From the NCBI GenBank assembly GCA_964242425.1, contig CAXTCK010000068.1:1-15775 (forward strand): DNA of 15,775 nt. Direction: 5' to 3'. This DNA is from Lichenicola sp964242425. Lineage in GTDB: Bacteria; Pseudomonadota; Alphaproteobacteria; Acetobacterales; Acetobacteraceae. The position numbers were made by a program, and so were the translations under genes. Under the pieces are notes generated by a model, which was not told the DNA's origin, made no database searches, and saw only the letters and a program-made list of their open reading frames with translations. This document shows positions 6,121 through 13,518 of this stretch, one piece after another (positions within the stretch are counted from its first letter, which is position 1; each line of letters starts with the position of its first letter).

Positions 6121-9100
6121 GCGGTGGCTCCTTCCGGCTTGGGGCGGTGCAGCAACGCGAACACGCACGGCACGAACAACAGGGTGGCGAAGGTCGCGAC
6201 CAGCAGGCCGCCCACCACCGCCCGGCCGAGGGGCGCGTTCTGGGTGTTGCTGAGCGACATCGGCAGCATGCCGATGATCATCGCCAGCGCCGTCATCAGC
6301 ACCGGCCGGATTCGGCCATACCCCGCCTCGATCGCGGCACGCACCGGATCACCGTGCTCCAGGAGCCGCTCGCGGGCGAACGACACCACCAGGATCGAGT
6401 TCGCGGTCGCCGTGCCCATGCACATGATGGCCCCGGTCAGCGCCGGCACCGAGATCGTGGTGTGGGTCAGGAACAGGCTCCAGCTGATCCCGCCCAGTGC
6501 CGCCGGCAACGCGCTGATGATGATGAACGGGTCCAGCCACGACTGGAAGTTGACCACAATCACTAGGTAGATCAGCACGATCGCCAAAGCGAGGCCGGCA
6601 AGCAGCTGCATGTAGGCGTCGAGCATGGTCGCCGCCTGGCCGCGCACGGCGATGGAGGCGCCGTGCGGCAGGCTCGGCTGCATCGACCGCACCACGTCGT
6701 CCACCACGTCGCTGACCGCGCCGAGATCGCGCCCCTGGACGTTGGCATAGATGTCGATCACCGGCAGGATCGAATAATGCGACACCAGTCCGGGCGTGCC
6801 GGTCTGCGCGATGCGCGATAGCGCGCCGACGATCTGCGGCGCGCTCCCCGACGGGTTGCCGTCGCCCTTGTCGATCGGGATCGTTTCGAGGTCGTTCATG
6901 CTGGTCAGCTGCGCCTGCGGCGTCTGGATGTTGACCAGGTGCGACACCCCGTTGTTGGTGTCGAGCCAGTATGTCGGCGCCACCTGCCCGGAGCCCGACA
7001 GCGTCGCCAGCACGTTGTTGGCGATGTCGGACTCCGTCAAACCCGTGCCGAGCGCGAACGAGCGGCGCGAGTTGATCCTGAGCGTCGGCTCGCTCATCAC
7101 CTGCTGGACGCGCACGTCGGCGATGCCGGCGATGTGCTGCATGCGCGCCACCATGCGCGTCGCGTAGGCATAGTTGTCCTGCAGGTCGCGCCCGGTGATC
7201 TGCACGTCGATCGGCGACGGCAGCCCGAAATTCAGGATCTTGGCGGTGATGTCGCCGGGCAGGAAGCTGAACGCGGTGCCGGGAAACCGCTCCGTCAGGC
7301 CGGCCCGCAGGATCTGGCGGTAGCGGTCGACCGGCGAGGTCGGGCTGTCCAGCAGGATGCCGAGGTCGCAATCCTGGGTGCCTATGGTGCCGGTCGAGCT
7401 GTAGGCCTGGTTGATGCCGCTGACCGGCTGGCCGCAGTTGGACACGATGCTGGTGACGTGGCCGTGCAGAAGCGCGTGTATCTGCTGGTCCACCAGGGTG
7501 GCGGTCTTGCCGGTGTCCTCCAGGCGCATGCCGATCGGCGCACGCATGTGCATGTCGATCTCGTCCGACTTGATGCCGGGAAAGAACTCCTGGCCCACGA
7601 ACAGCAGCAGCAGCAGCGACGCCAGCGCCGCGGCCAGGAAGCCGGCGGTGAAGCGGCCGCGTGCCAGCACCAGCCCTTCGAGCAGGGCGCGGTAGCGGTC
7701 GCGGAACCGGGTGAAGCGAGCCTCGAAGCCGCGCTGGAAGCGGGTGAACGGCCCCGTCGCCTTGACACCCCGGTCCGGCTCGCGGTGCGCCGCCACCTGC
7801 GCGCGCAGCAGCCAGTTGGCCATGGTCGGCACCAGCGTGCGCGACAGGATGAAGGACGCGATCATGGCGAGCACGATCGCTTCCGCCAGCGGCAGGAACA
7901 GGTAGCCGGCGACGCCGCCCAGCTGGAACAGCGGCAGCCACACGATGCAGATGCACAGCGTGGACACGAAGGTCGGCACCACGATCTGGTTCGCCGCGTC
8001 GATGATCGCGGCCTCCAGGTCCTTGTGCCGGCCGTCCTCCTCCATCTCCAGGTGGGTGTCGATGTTCTCGATCATCACCGTGGCGTCGTCGACCAGGATG
8101 CCGACTGCCAGCGCCAGGCCGCCCAGGGTCATAACGTTGATGGTCTGGCCGAGCCACGACAGGGCCAGGATCGAGCACAGGATCGACAGCGGGATGGAGG
8201 TGGCGACGATCAGCGTCGAGCGCCACGAGCCCAGGAACAGCAGCACCACCAGCCCGGTCAGGCAGGCCGCGGTCGCCATCTCCTGCGCCACGTCCGAGAT
8301 CGAATCCCGCACGAAGCCGGACGCGTCGTTCAGCGGCGTGATCGACACGCCCGGCGGCAGCGTCGCCAGGATCTGCGGGATCTTGGCCTTGACGCCCTTG
8401 ACTACATCCAGCGTCGATGCGTCGCCGGTCTTGAGGATCTCGATCAGCACCGATTGCTGGCCCTTGACCAGGACGATGTTCTGCTGCGGCGGCCCGCCCC
8501 TATGCACGTAGGCGACGTCGCGCAGGTAGACCACGGCGTTGCCGACCTGCTTGATCGGCAGGTTGTTGAAGCTGGCCACGGCGAGCGGCGACGCGTTGGT
8601 CTGGACCAGGTAGTCGATGGCGCCGATCTTCTGGTCGCCCGCCGGCAACACGATGTTCTGGTCCGCCAGCGCGCGGCCGACGTCGGATGCCGACAGGCCA
8701 TGTGCCAGAAGCGCCGCCTGGTCCAGGTCCACCTCGACGTTGCCTCGGGTGCCGCCATAGGGCGTCGGGATCGCGGTTCCGGGCACCGACACCAGCGACG
8801 GCCGGATCAGGTTCGACGACATGTCGTAGAGCTGCGAGCCGGTCATGGTCGGCGACGACACCTGCAGGTCGAGCACCGGCACCGACGACGCGTCGAACTC
8901 CAGCACCTGCGGCGGCGTGATGCCGGCCGGCATCTGCTTGAGCACGGTCTGCGAGATGGAGGTGATCTGCGCCTGTGCCACCGCCACGTCGGTGCCTGGC
9001 TGGAAGAAGATCTTGACGATGCCGCGCCCATAGAGCGACTGGCTTTCGATGTGCTCGATGTTGTTGACCGTGGCCGTCAGTGCACGCTCGTAATAGTACA

Positions 9101-9293
9101 CCACGCGCCCGGACATGTCCTGCGGCATCAGCCCGTTATAGGTCCATACCACCGCCACCACCGGCACGCGTATGGCCGGAAAGATGTCGGTGGGCGTTTT
9201 CCGCACGGCTATCCCGCCGAACAGCAGGATCAGGATGGCCATCACCACGAAGGTCAGGGGGCGCTTCAGCGCCGTGACGACGATGGCGTTCAA
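6117..9293 (-). CDS. RND-family efflux transporter permease (HAE1/AcrB-like)
   Basis: This is the inner-membrane, proton-driven pump of the tripartite system; 1058 residues is normal. The N-terminal TM helix (about 11-30) is followed by TPTDIFPAIRVPVV, the first periplasmic porter region (40-335), TM2-TM6 (about 340-490), a cytoplasmic loop, TM7 (about 550-567), the second periplasmic region (570-890) and TM8-TM12. TM4 carries the proton-relay pair Asp402-Asp403 in GILVDDATVMIEN. TM11 keeps RIRPVLMTALA, with Arg996 matching the relay arginine. TM10 reads MGTATANSILVVSFA, where AcrB has GLSAKNAILIVEFA, so the relay lysine (AcrB Lys940) aligns with Ala964. Cys620 and Cys642 are a possible periplasmic disulfide. 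The start is TTG (9293-9291): the N-terminal TM motif begins right here and GGGG lies seven bases before. First gene of the efflux operon. Substrate unknown. Confidence 0.95.
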   Translation of the reverse strand: MNAIVVTALKRPLTFVVMAILILLFGGIAVRKTPTDIFPAIRVPVVAVVWTYNGLMPQDMSGRVVYYYERALTATVNNIEHIESQSLYGRGIVKIFFQPGTDVAVAQAQITSISQTVLKQMPAGITPPQVLEFDASSVPVLDLQVSSPTMTGSQLYDMSSNLIRPSLVSVPGTAIPTPYGGTRGNVEVDLDQAALLAHGLSASDVGRALADQNIVLPAGDQKIGAIDYLVQTNASPLAVASFNNLPIKQVGNAVVYLRDVAYVHRGGPPQQNIVLVKGQQSVLIEILKTGDASTLDVVKGVKAKIPQILATLPPGVSITPLNDASGFVRDSISDVAQEMATAACLTGLVVLLFLGSWRSTLIVATSIPLSILCSILALSWLGQTINVMTLGGLALAVGILVDDATVMIENIDTHLEMEEDGRHKDLEAAIIDAANQIVVPTFVSTLCICIVWLPLFQLGGVAGYLFLPLAEAIVLAMIASFILSRTLVPTMANWLLRAQVAAHREPDRGVKATGPFTRFQRGFEARFTRFRDRYRALLEGLVLARGRFTAGFLAAALASLLLLLFVGQEFFPGIKSDEIDMHMRAPIGMRLEDTGKTATLVDQQIHALLHGHVTSIVSNCGQPVSGINQAYSSTGTIGTQDCDLGILLDSPTSPVDRYRQILRAGLTERFPGTAFSFLPGDITAKILNFGLPSPIDVQITGRDLQDNYAYATRMVARMQHIAGIADVRVQQVMSEPTLRINSRRSFALGTGLTESDIANNVLATLSGSGQVAPTYWLDTNNGVSHLVNIQTPQAQLTSMNDLETIPIDKGDGNPSGSAPQIVGALSRIAQTGTPGLVSHYSILPVIDIYANVQGRDLGAVSDVVDDVVRSMQPSLPHGASIAVRGQAATMLDAYMQLLAGLALAIVLIYLVIVVNFQSWLDPFIIISALPAALGGISWSLFLTHTTISVPALTGAIMCMGTATANSILVVSFARERLLEHGDPVRAAIEAGYGRIRPVLMTALAMIIGMLPMSLSNTQNAPLGRAVVGGLLVATFATLLFVPCVFALLHRPKPEGATA

Positions 9294-9367
9294 CGTGACG
9301 CCCCGGCCCGCAGCGGTGGGCGGCCGCGATCGTCGTCAGCCCTCGCGCGTCGACCCATCGCCTGCCG

Positions 9368-9391
9368 CCCCTGCCGGTTCAACCGGAGGGG
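9368..9391 (-). promoter_or_regulatory. Hairpin between the lipoprotein gene and the RND operon
   Basis: On the minus strand CCCCT-CCGG-TTGAA-CCGG-C-AGGGG folds into a nine-pair stem with one bulged C. It lies about 60 nt after the lipoprotein stop and 75 nt before the pump start. Without a T-run it could be a weak terminator or mRNA 3' stabiliser, reducing pump expression relative to the lipoprotein. I see no convincing separate promoter in the rest of this 158-nt gap. Confidence 0.35.
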
Positions 9392-9451
9392 TTAGGGCAG
9401 CGCACCCCGCGCACCAATGAAATAACTGTTTAGGCTGCGTTCCCCGCCCGG

Positions 9452-9913
9452 TCAGCGATGCCCGCCGCCGTGGAAACCGCCGCCGCCGCCATGAAAGCCG
9501 CCGCCACCCCCGTGACCATAGCCGCCGCGATATCCGTAGCCGCCGCGATAGCCGTAGCCGCCACCGTAACCGAACCGGCCGTAGCCGAAGCCGCCATAGC
9601 CGAATCCACCGTAACCGAAGCCGCCATAGCCGAAGCCAAAGGGGTAGCCGTAGCCAAAGCCGAACGGAGAGCCGTAACCGTAGCCATACGGATAGCCATA
9701 CCCGTAATAGCTGCCATAGCCGCCCCCGTAGCCATAACCATAGCCGGTCCCGTAGCCGCCCCCATAGCCGCCGCCATAGCCTCCATAGCCGCCATAGCCA
9801 GGCGGATAGTACTCGCACCCCGCCACCATCAGGACTGCGGCGGCGGCGGCCAGACGCACCGGCCGTTGCGGCAGAAATGCGAGGGATCGAAGCTTGAACG
9901 GCTGCTTGGGCAT
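9452..9913 (-). CDS. Gly/Tyr-rich low-complexity lipoprotein, function unknown
   Basis: I do not recognise a named family. The 153-residue product begins with a basic stretch (MPKQPFKLRSLAFLPQRPVR), a short hydrophobic segment (LAAAAAVLMV) and the lipobox VAGC, so Cys33 should be lipidated and the protein envelope-anchored; Glu at +2 favours the outer membrane under the E. coli rule. The rest is almost only Gly, Tyr, Phe, with some Pro, Arg, Ser and His: GYGG/GYGYG units (39-90), five FGYG[GR] repeats (94-118), YGYRGG repeats (118-131) and a His-containing tail (His134, 141, 148, 152). The ATG at 9913 is chosen over a start 34 codons upstream because AGGAG lies six bases before it and it directly precedes the signal sequence. 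It lies between the two-component genes and the efflux pump. An extended or phase-separating surface coat, wall-spanning or metal-binding role is speculation. Confidence 0.85.
   Translation of the reverse strand: MPKQPFKLRSLAFLPQRPVRLAAAAAVLMVAGCEYYPPGYGGYGGYGGGYGGGYGTGYGYGYGGGYGSYYGYGYPYGYGYGSPFGFGYGYPFGFGYGGFGYGGFGYGGFGYGRFGYGGGYGYRGGYGYRGGYGHGGGGGFHGGGGGFHGGGHR
9560..9634 (-). repeat. Coding tandem repeat (FGYG[GR] x5) in the lipoprotein
   Basis: Residues 94-118 of the lipoprotein are five copies of a five-residue unit, FGYGG with one FGYGR, encoded by 15-nt units that differ at third codon positions. Such an array can gain or lose units by slippage without a frameshift because the period is a multiple of three. 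Confidence 0.7.
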
Positions 9914-9972
9914 GAAGGTCTCCTGGCCCGAGATACGCTGGATGGCAAAGCAACAACGCCTGAGATGGTGCG

Positions 9973-9988
9973 GCGGATCTTCATCCGC
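9973..9988 (-). promoter_or_regulatory. Perfect inverted repeat upstream of the lipoprotein gene
   Basis: GCGGAT-GAAG-ATCCGC is a perfect 6-bp inverted repeat with a 4-nt spacer, 60 nt upstream of the lipoprotein ATG. It could be an RNA hairpin in the leader or part of a regulator site. No T-run follows. Confidence 0.35.
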
Positions 9989-9999
9989 TTCCTCCGAAG

Positions 10000-10016
10000 C
10001 GTGACCTTTTGTCACG
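10000..10016 (-). promoter_or_regulatory. Operator-like palindrome over the kinase stop codon
   Basis: CGTGAC-AAAAG-GTCACG is a perfect 6-bp inverted repeat with a 5-nt spacer. It spans the histidine kinase stop codon (TGA at 10014-10012) and lies about 90 nt upstream of the lipoprotein start. Neither strand has a U-run after it, so a protein-binding palindrome is as likely as an RNA hairpin. OmpR-type regulators more often bind direct repeats, so the binder is unknown. Confidence 0.4.
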
Positions 10017-11406
10017 GCATCGTCTCGTTCCGGTAATTAACCGGGAACACGATCTCGAACACGGCCCCGTCGCCCTCGACGCCGTCCACCGCCACGCGCG
10101 CCCCGTGCAGCCGCGCGATCGCGCTGCACAGGCTCAGGCCGAGGCCGCTGCCACCGACATGACGGCTCTTGTCCGACCGGTAGAACCGGCCGAGCACCGC
10201 GTGCCGCTCGGACGGGGCGATGCCGATGCCGGTATCGGCCACGCGCAGCACCGTCTTGCCGTCGCCCGGCAGCACCGCCACCCGGATCAGGCCGCCGGCC
10301 GGGGTGAACTTGATCGCGTTGTCCACCAGGTTGGCGAGGAGCTCGGCCAGCAGGTCGCGGTCGCCGCGCAGCAACGCCGCCGGTCCGGGGTCCAGCAGCA
10401 GCCGGTTGCCGGCCGCTTCCGCCAGCGGCTCGTAGAGCTCGACCACCTCCGCCGCCAGCTCCCGCAGCGCCACCACGGCGAACGCGCCCTGCCTGCGCCC
10501 GTTCTCGATCTCGCCGATCCGGAGCAACGCCGTGATCACCGCGAAGCACTGGTCCAGGTCCGCAACGGCCCGGCTGATCGCAGCACGCAGCCCGTCCTCG
10601 GGCACCGGATGCAGCACCGCCCGTTCCAGCCCGGCCCGCACGCGCGACAGCGGCGTGCGCAGGTCATGGGCGATGTCGTCGCCGACACCCTTGATCTCGT
10701 CCAGCAACCGTTCCAGCCGCTCCAGCATGCGGTTCACGCTTCCGGCCAGCCGCGCCATCTCGTCGCCGCCGCGCCCGACCGGCAGGCGCGCGTGCAGCCC
10801 GCCTTCCATGATCCGGTCGATCGCCAGCTGCATGCGGCCCACACGCTTCAGGTTGCGCCGGCTCAGCCACGCCCCCGCCAGCAGCGAGAACAGCAAGGCG
10901 GGAATTAATGCAGTTTCAATAGCATCCAGCGTGATGCTGCGTAGCTGCTGCAGGTCGCGCAGCCCGCGTCCGATCACCAGCACGCGTCCGCCCGGCACCG
11001 GCAGCGCTTCGGCGCGTATGGTGCGCACGCCCTGGTCGAGCGGGTGCACGGTGATCTGGCGTATCGCGCCGTCCACGGGCAGCGCTTCCGGCCACTCGAC
11101 CAGGTTGCCCGCGATCGGCCTGCGGTCGGCGTCGAACAGCCCGGCCGCGGTGATCAGCAGCCGGAGGTCGTTGGTGGCCCAGAGGCGCATCTGCTCGCGC
11201 AGGTCGGCCGGGTCCTGCGACGCCATCAGCGCCGCCTCCCGGTCCAGCAGCCGGTCGGCCCGCTCCACTTCGTACTGGGTGGTGCGCCAATAGATCAGCG
11301 AGAACTGCAGCAGCGCCACCCCGGCCAGCAGGGCGGTGGAGCCGAGCGCCAACCGGAAGGTCGCCGTGCCGAACAGGTCGGCAACCCACCGGACGCGCCC
11401 GCTCAC
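10012..11406 (-). CDS. Membrane sensor histidine kinase with HAMP domain
   Basis: A two-component sensor that should autophosphorylate and pass phosphate to the adjacent response regulator. The 464-residue product has TM1 (about 17-39), a periplasmic sensor region (about 40-160), TM2 (about 162-181), HAMP (about 182-235), a HisKA dimerisation domain with the phosphoacceptor His247 in DDIAHDLRTPLSRV, and a HATPase_c domain with Asn363 in the N-box (LVDNAIKFTP), the G1 box DTGIGI (391-396), RFYRSD and the G2 box GSGLGLS (419-425). All catalytic motifs are intact. The start is GTG (11406-11404) with GAGG eight bases upstream. It follows the regulator by 27 nt, so they form one operon. The sensor domain has no motif I recognise, so the signal is unknown; the neighbouring envelope genes suggest an envelope or toxic-compound cue. 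Confidence 0.95.
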   Translation of the reverse strand: MSGRVRWVADLFGTATFRLALGSTALLAGVALLQFSLIYWRTTQYEVERADRLLDREAALMASQDPADLREQMRLWATNDLRLLITAAGLFDADRRPIAGNLVEWPEALPVDGAIRQITVHPLDQGVRTIRAEALPVPGGRVLVIGRGLRDLQQLRSITLDAIETALIPALLFSLLAGAWLSRRNLKRVGRMQLAIDRIMEGGLHARLPVGRGGDEMARLAGSVNRMLERLERLLDEIKGVGDDIAHDLRTPLSRVRAGLERAVLHPVPEDGLRAAISRAVADLDQCFAVITALLRIGEIENGRRQGAFAVVALRELAAEVVELYEPLAEAAGNRLLLDPGPAALLRGDRDLLAELLANLVDNAIKFTPAGGLIRVAVLPGDGKTVLRVADTGIGIAPSERHAVLGRFYRSDKSRHVGGSGLGLSLCSAIARLHGARVAVDGVEGDGAVFEIVFPVNYRNETMP

Positions 11407-11433
11407 GGCGCCCGCCTCACCCGTGTGCCTCGC

Positions 11434-12159
11434 TCACTCCTCGACGCGCAGCAGGAAGCCGGCGCCACGAATGCTCTGGATCAAGGGCACCTCGTTCGGC
11501 GGGTCGAGCTTGCGACGCAGCTTGCCGATGTGGACGTCCACCAAGTTGGTCTGCGGGATGAAGCGGTAGTGCCAAACGTCCTCCAGCAGCATGTCCCGCG
11601 TCAGCACCTGGTTCGGCCGGCGCACCATGTACTCGAGCAGCCGGAACTCGCGCGGCAGCAGCTCCAGGCTGCGCCCGGCGCGTCGGGCCTGCCGGGCGAG
11701 GAGGTCCATCTCCACCGGCCCGGCACGAAGCACGGTTTCGCGAGTCTCGGCCGGCCGGCGCAGCAGCGCCTCCAGCCGGGCCGCCAGCTCCTCCATCGCG
11801 AACGGCTTGGCCAGGTAGTCGTCGCCGCCCGCCTTCAGCCCCTTCACCCGGTCGTCCACCGCCGACAGCGCGCTCAGCACCAGCACCGGGGTGTGCACCC
11901 CTTCCGCGCGCAGCCGTTCCAGCACCGCGAGCCCGTCCAGCCCCGGCAGCAGACGGTCCAGCACCAGCACGTCGAAGGCGCCGCCCATGGCGCGGTCGAG
12001 CCCGTCCGGACCGGTGGCCGCATGAACCACGCAGAAGCCCCGGCCGCACAACTCGGCCGACACCTCCTCCGCGATGCCGGCGTCGTCCTCCACAAGCAGC
12101 ACGCGCCGCTCCCGGGGCGGCACGACGTCGTCGGAGGAGGCCTCGGCTGAAGGAGTCAT
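11434..12159 (-). CDS. OmpR/PhoB-family response regulator
   Basis: A DNA-binding response regulator paired with the downstream kinase. The 241-residue product has a receiver domain (about 18-132) with the acidic pocket Glu24-Asp25-Asp26, phosphoacceptor Asp68 in VLVLDRLLPG, Ser96 at the switch position and Lys118 in LAKPF. A winged-helix Trans_reg_C domain follows (about 143-240), with LLPREFRLLEYMVRRPNQVL, LLEDVW and the recognition-helix region NLVDVHIGKLRRKL. The receiver core is preceded by about 19 acidic/Pro residues, so the annotated ATG at 12159, whose AAGGG is only two bases away, could be too far upstream; the GTG at codon 13 is one alternative. Probable targets, by proximity only, are the lipoprotein and RND operon. 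Confidence 0.95.
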   Translation of the reverse strand: MTPSAEASSDDVVPPRERRVLLVEDDAGIAEEVSAELCGRGFCVVHAATGPDGLDRAMGGAFDVLVLDRLLPGLDGLAVLERLRAEGVHTPVLVLSALSAVDDRVKGLKAGGDDYLAKPFAMEELAARLEALLRRPAETRETVLRAGPVEMDLLARQARRAGRSLELLPREFRLLEYMVRRPNQVLTRDMLLEDVWHYRFIPQTNLVDVHIGKLRRKLDPPNEVPLIQSIRGAGFLLRVEE

Positions 12160-12191
12160 GGCCCTTGATTAGGTGGGACAGCCGGGCGGCC

Positions 12192-12220
12192 AGACCAGTT
12201 AAATCACGCTCACCCGTCAA
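12192..12220 (-). promoter_or_regulatory. Weak candidate promoter for the two-component operon
   Basis: TTGACG (12220-12215) matches five of six bases of the -35 consensus, and 17 bp later lies TGGTCT (12197-12192), a poor -10. The location, 30 nt before the regulator ATG, suits a promoter. The -10 is too weak for more than a tentative call. Confidence 0.25.
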
Positions 12221-12233
12221 GCCCGTGCGCCCA

Positions 12234-12252
12234 CGCCCGGACCGACAGGGCG
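12234..12252 (-). terminator. Possible weak terminator or 3' hairpin after rmuC
   Basis: Four nucleotides after the rmuC stop the transcript can form CGCCC-N9-GGGCG, a 5-bp stem with a 9-nt loop. No U-run follows, so termination would be weak or factor-dependent. Confidence 0.25.
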
Positions 12253-12256
12253 TTTG

Positions 12257-13489
12257 TCAGTCGGCTGCAAGCCCGTCCAGGCCATGCTCCTCCGGCCCCA
12301 ACTGCTCCAACCCAGGCGGCTCCAGATCCAGAAGCGCCGCCGACCCGGCCGGGTCCGGCGCCTCGACCTCGCGCAGCTTGCGTGCCACCACCCGGGTACG
12401 CCGGCGCGCTTCCTCGATCGCGTTGCTCATGGCGCCCGCGTTGCGGCCGAGCTTCTCCAGCACCCCGTCCATGCGGATCATCTCCTGGCGGGTGGCGCCG
12501 AGCAGGTGGCTGATGGCCTCCGTCTTCTCCTCCAGCGCCAGGGTGACGTAGCCCAGGTGGATGGTGCGAAGCAGCGCCGGGATCAGGCTCGGCCCCATCA
12601 CCAGCACGCGGCAGGTGCGCCCGATCTCGTCGATCAGCCCCGGCACGCGCGCCACCTCGGCATACAGCCCGTCGGTCGGCAGGTAAAGCACCGCGAACTC
12701 CACCGTCACCGGCGGCAGGATGTACTTGGACGCGATCTTGCGCGCCTCCATGCGGACCAGCGACTCCAGGGCGCGCCGCGCCGTGCGCTCGCCCTCGGCG
12801 TCCACCGCGTCCACCGCGTTCAGCAGCCGCTCGTAGGCTTCGGTCGGGAACTTGGAGTCGATCGCAAGCAGCGGCGCGGTGCCGCCGCGCATCGGCATGC
12901 GCACCGCGAACTCCACCACGTCGGCATTGGCGGGGTTGAGCCGGCGGTTGCTCTCGTACGCCCCCGTCGGCAGCACGTCGTCCAGGATGGCGCGCAGCTG
13001 CGCCTCGCCCCAGCCGCCGCGCGTCTTGACGTTGGAGAACAGCCGCTTGAGGTCGCCGATCTGCGCCGTCATCGACGACACCTCGCCCATCGCCTTCTGC
13101 ACCGCCGCGAACTGTTCCAGCACGCGCTGGAAGCTGCGGGTCATCTGCTTCTCGACCGCCGCGTGCAGTTGCTCGTTGACGCTAGACTGGATCGCGTTCA
13201 GCCGCGCGGCACTCTGCTCCCCCATCTGGCGCAGGGCGTTGGCCATCGCCGTGCGCGCCTCGCCCTGCTCGCGCGCGATCACGGTGGTCAGCCCGCCCAG
13301 GCGCTCCTCCATGCCGAGCCGGACCTGCCCCAGCCGGTCCGCCATCTCGCGCTCCAGCTGCGTCAGGTGGTGGAGGGCCAGATCCTCCCGGCCCGACGCC
13401 AGCAGCACCAGCCGGAGTACGAGCAGGGACACGACCAGCGAGGCGATCGCGCCGGCAGCCGCGAGCAGTTCCAGCACATCGAACGACAT
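12257..13489 (-). CDS. rmuC: RmuC-family DNA recombination protein
   Basis: RmuC-family proteins carry a nuclease-like fold and in E. coli limit inversions at short inverted repeats; the biochemical activity is poorly defined. The 410-residue product has an N-terminal membrane anchor (about 8-31, AAAGAIASLVVSLLVLRLVL), a long coiled-coil region (about 35-150), then the RmuC domain with VKTRGGWGEAQL (154-165), AIDSKFPTEAY (209-219), YLPTDGLYAEV (269-279) and VLVMGPSLIPALL (295-307). These are the family's signature blocks. The C-terminal 40 residues are Pro/Glu/Leu-rich and variable. The ATG at 13489 has no clear Shine-Dalgarno but starts right at the anchor. It lies 74 nt after the c-di-GMP gene and 97 nt before the regulator; no functional tie to either is evident. 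Confidence 0.94.
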   Translation of the reverse strand: MSFDVLELLAAAGAIASLVVSLLVLRLVLLASGREDLALHHLTQLEREMADRLGQVRLGMEERLGGLTTVIAREQGEARTAMANALRQMGEQSAARLNAIQSSVNEQLHAAVEKQMTRSFQRVLEQFAAVQKAMGEVSSMTAQIGDLKRLFSNVKTRGGWGEAQLRAILDDVLPTGAYESNRRLNPANADVVEFAVRMPMRGGTAPLLAIDSKFPTEAYERLLNAVDAVDAEGERTARRALESLVRMEARKIASKYILPPVTVEFAVLYLPTDGLYAEVARVPGLIDEIGRTCRVLVMGPSLIPALLRTIHLGYVTLALEEKTEAISHLLGATRQEMIRMDGVLEKLGRNAGAMSNAIEEARRRTRVVARKLREVEAPDPAGSAALLDLEPPGLEQLGPEEHGLDGLAAD

Positions 13490-13518
13490 GACGCGCAGGC
13501 TACCAGCGCCGCCCGAGT

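Noticed and set aside
4696..6570. A 624-codon plus-strand frame across the adaptor gene
   Set aside because: Low-complexity Arg/His-rich translation, antisense to a clear membrane-fusion protein.
7602..7616. Run of five CAG triplets as a microsatellite
   Set aside because: It encodes the poly-Leu of a membrane helix in the pump (CTG codons on the minus strand) and is expected in high-GC coding DNA.
6939..9395. An 818-codon open frame on the plus strand opposite the RND pump
   Set aside because: It mirrors the pump gene in high-GC DNA, its translation is Arg/His/Gln-rich without any domain, and the antisense frame encodes a textbook RND transporter.
9458..10036. An Ala/Val/Ile-rich plus-strand frame (192 codons) opposite the lipoprotein
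   Set aside because: Its regularity (AIAVAA-type repeats) is the complement of the Gly/Tyr repeat codons. The minus strand has a Shine-Dalgarno, signal peptide and lipobox.
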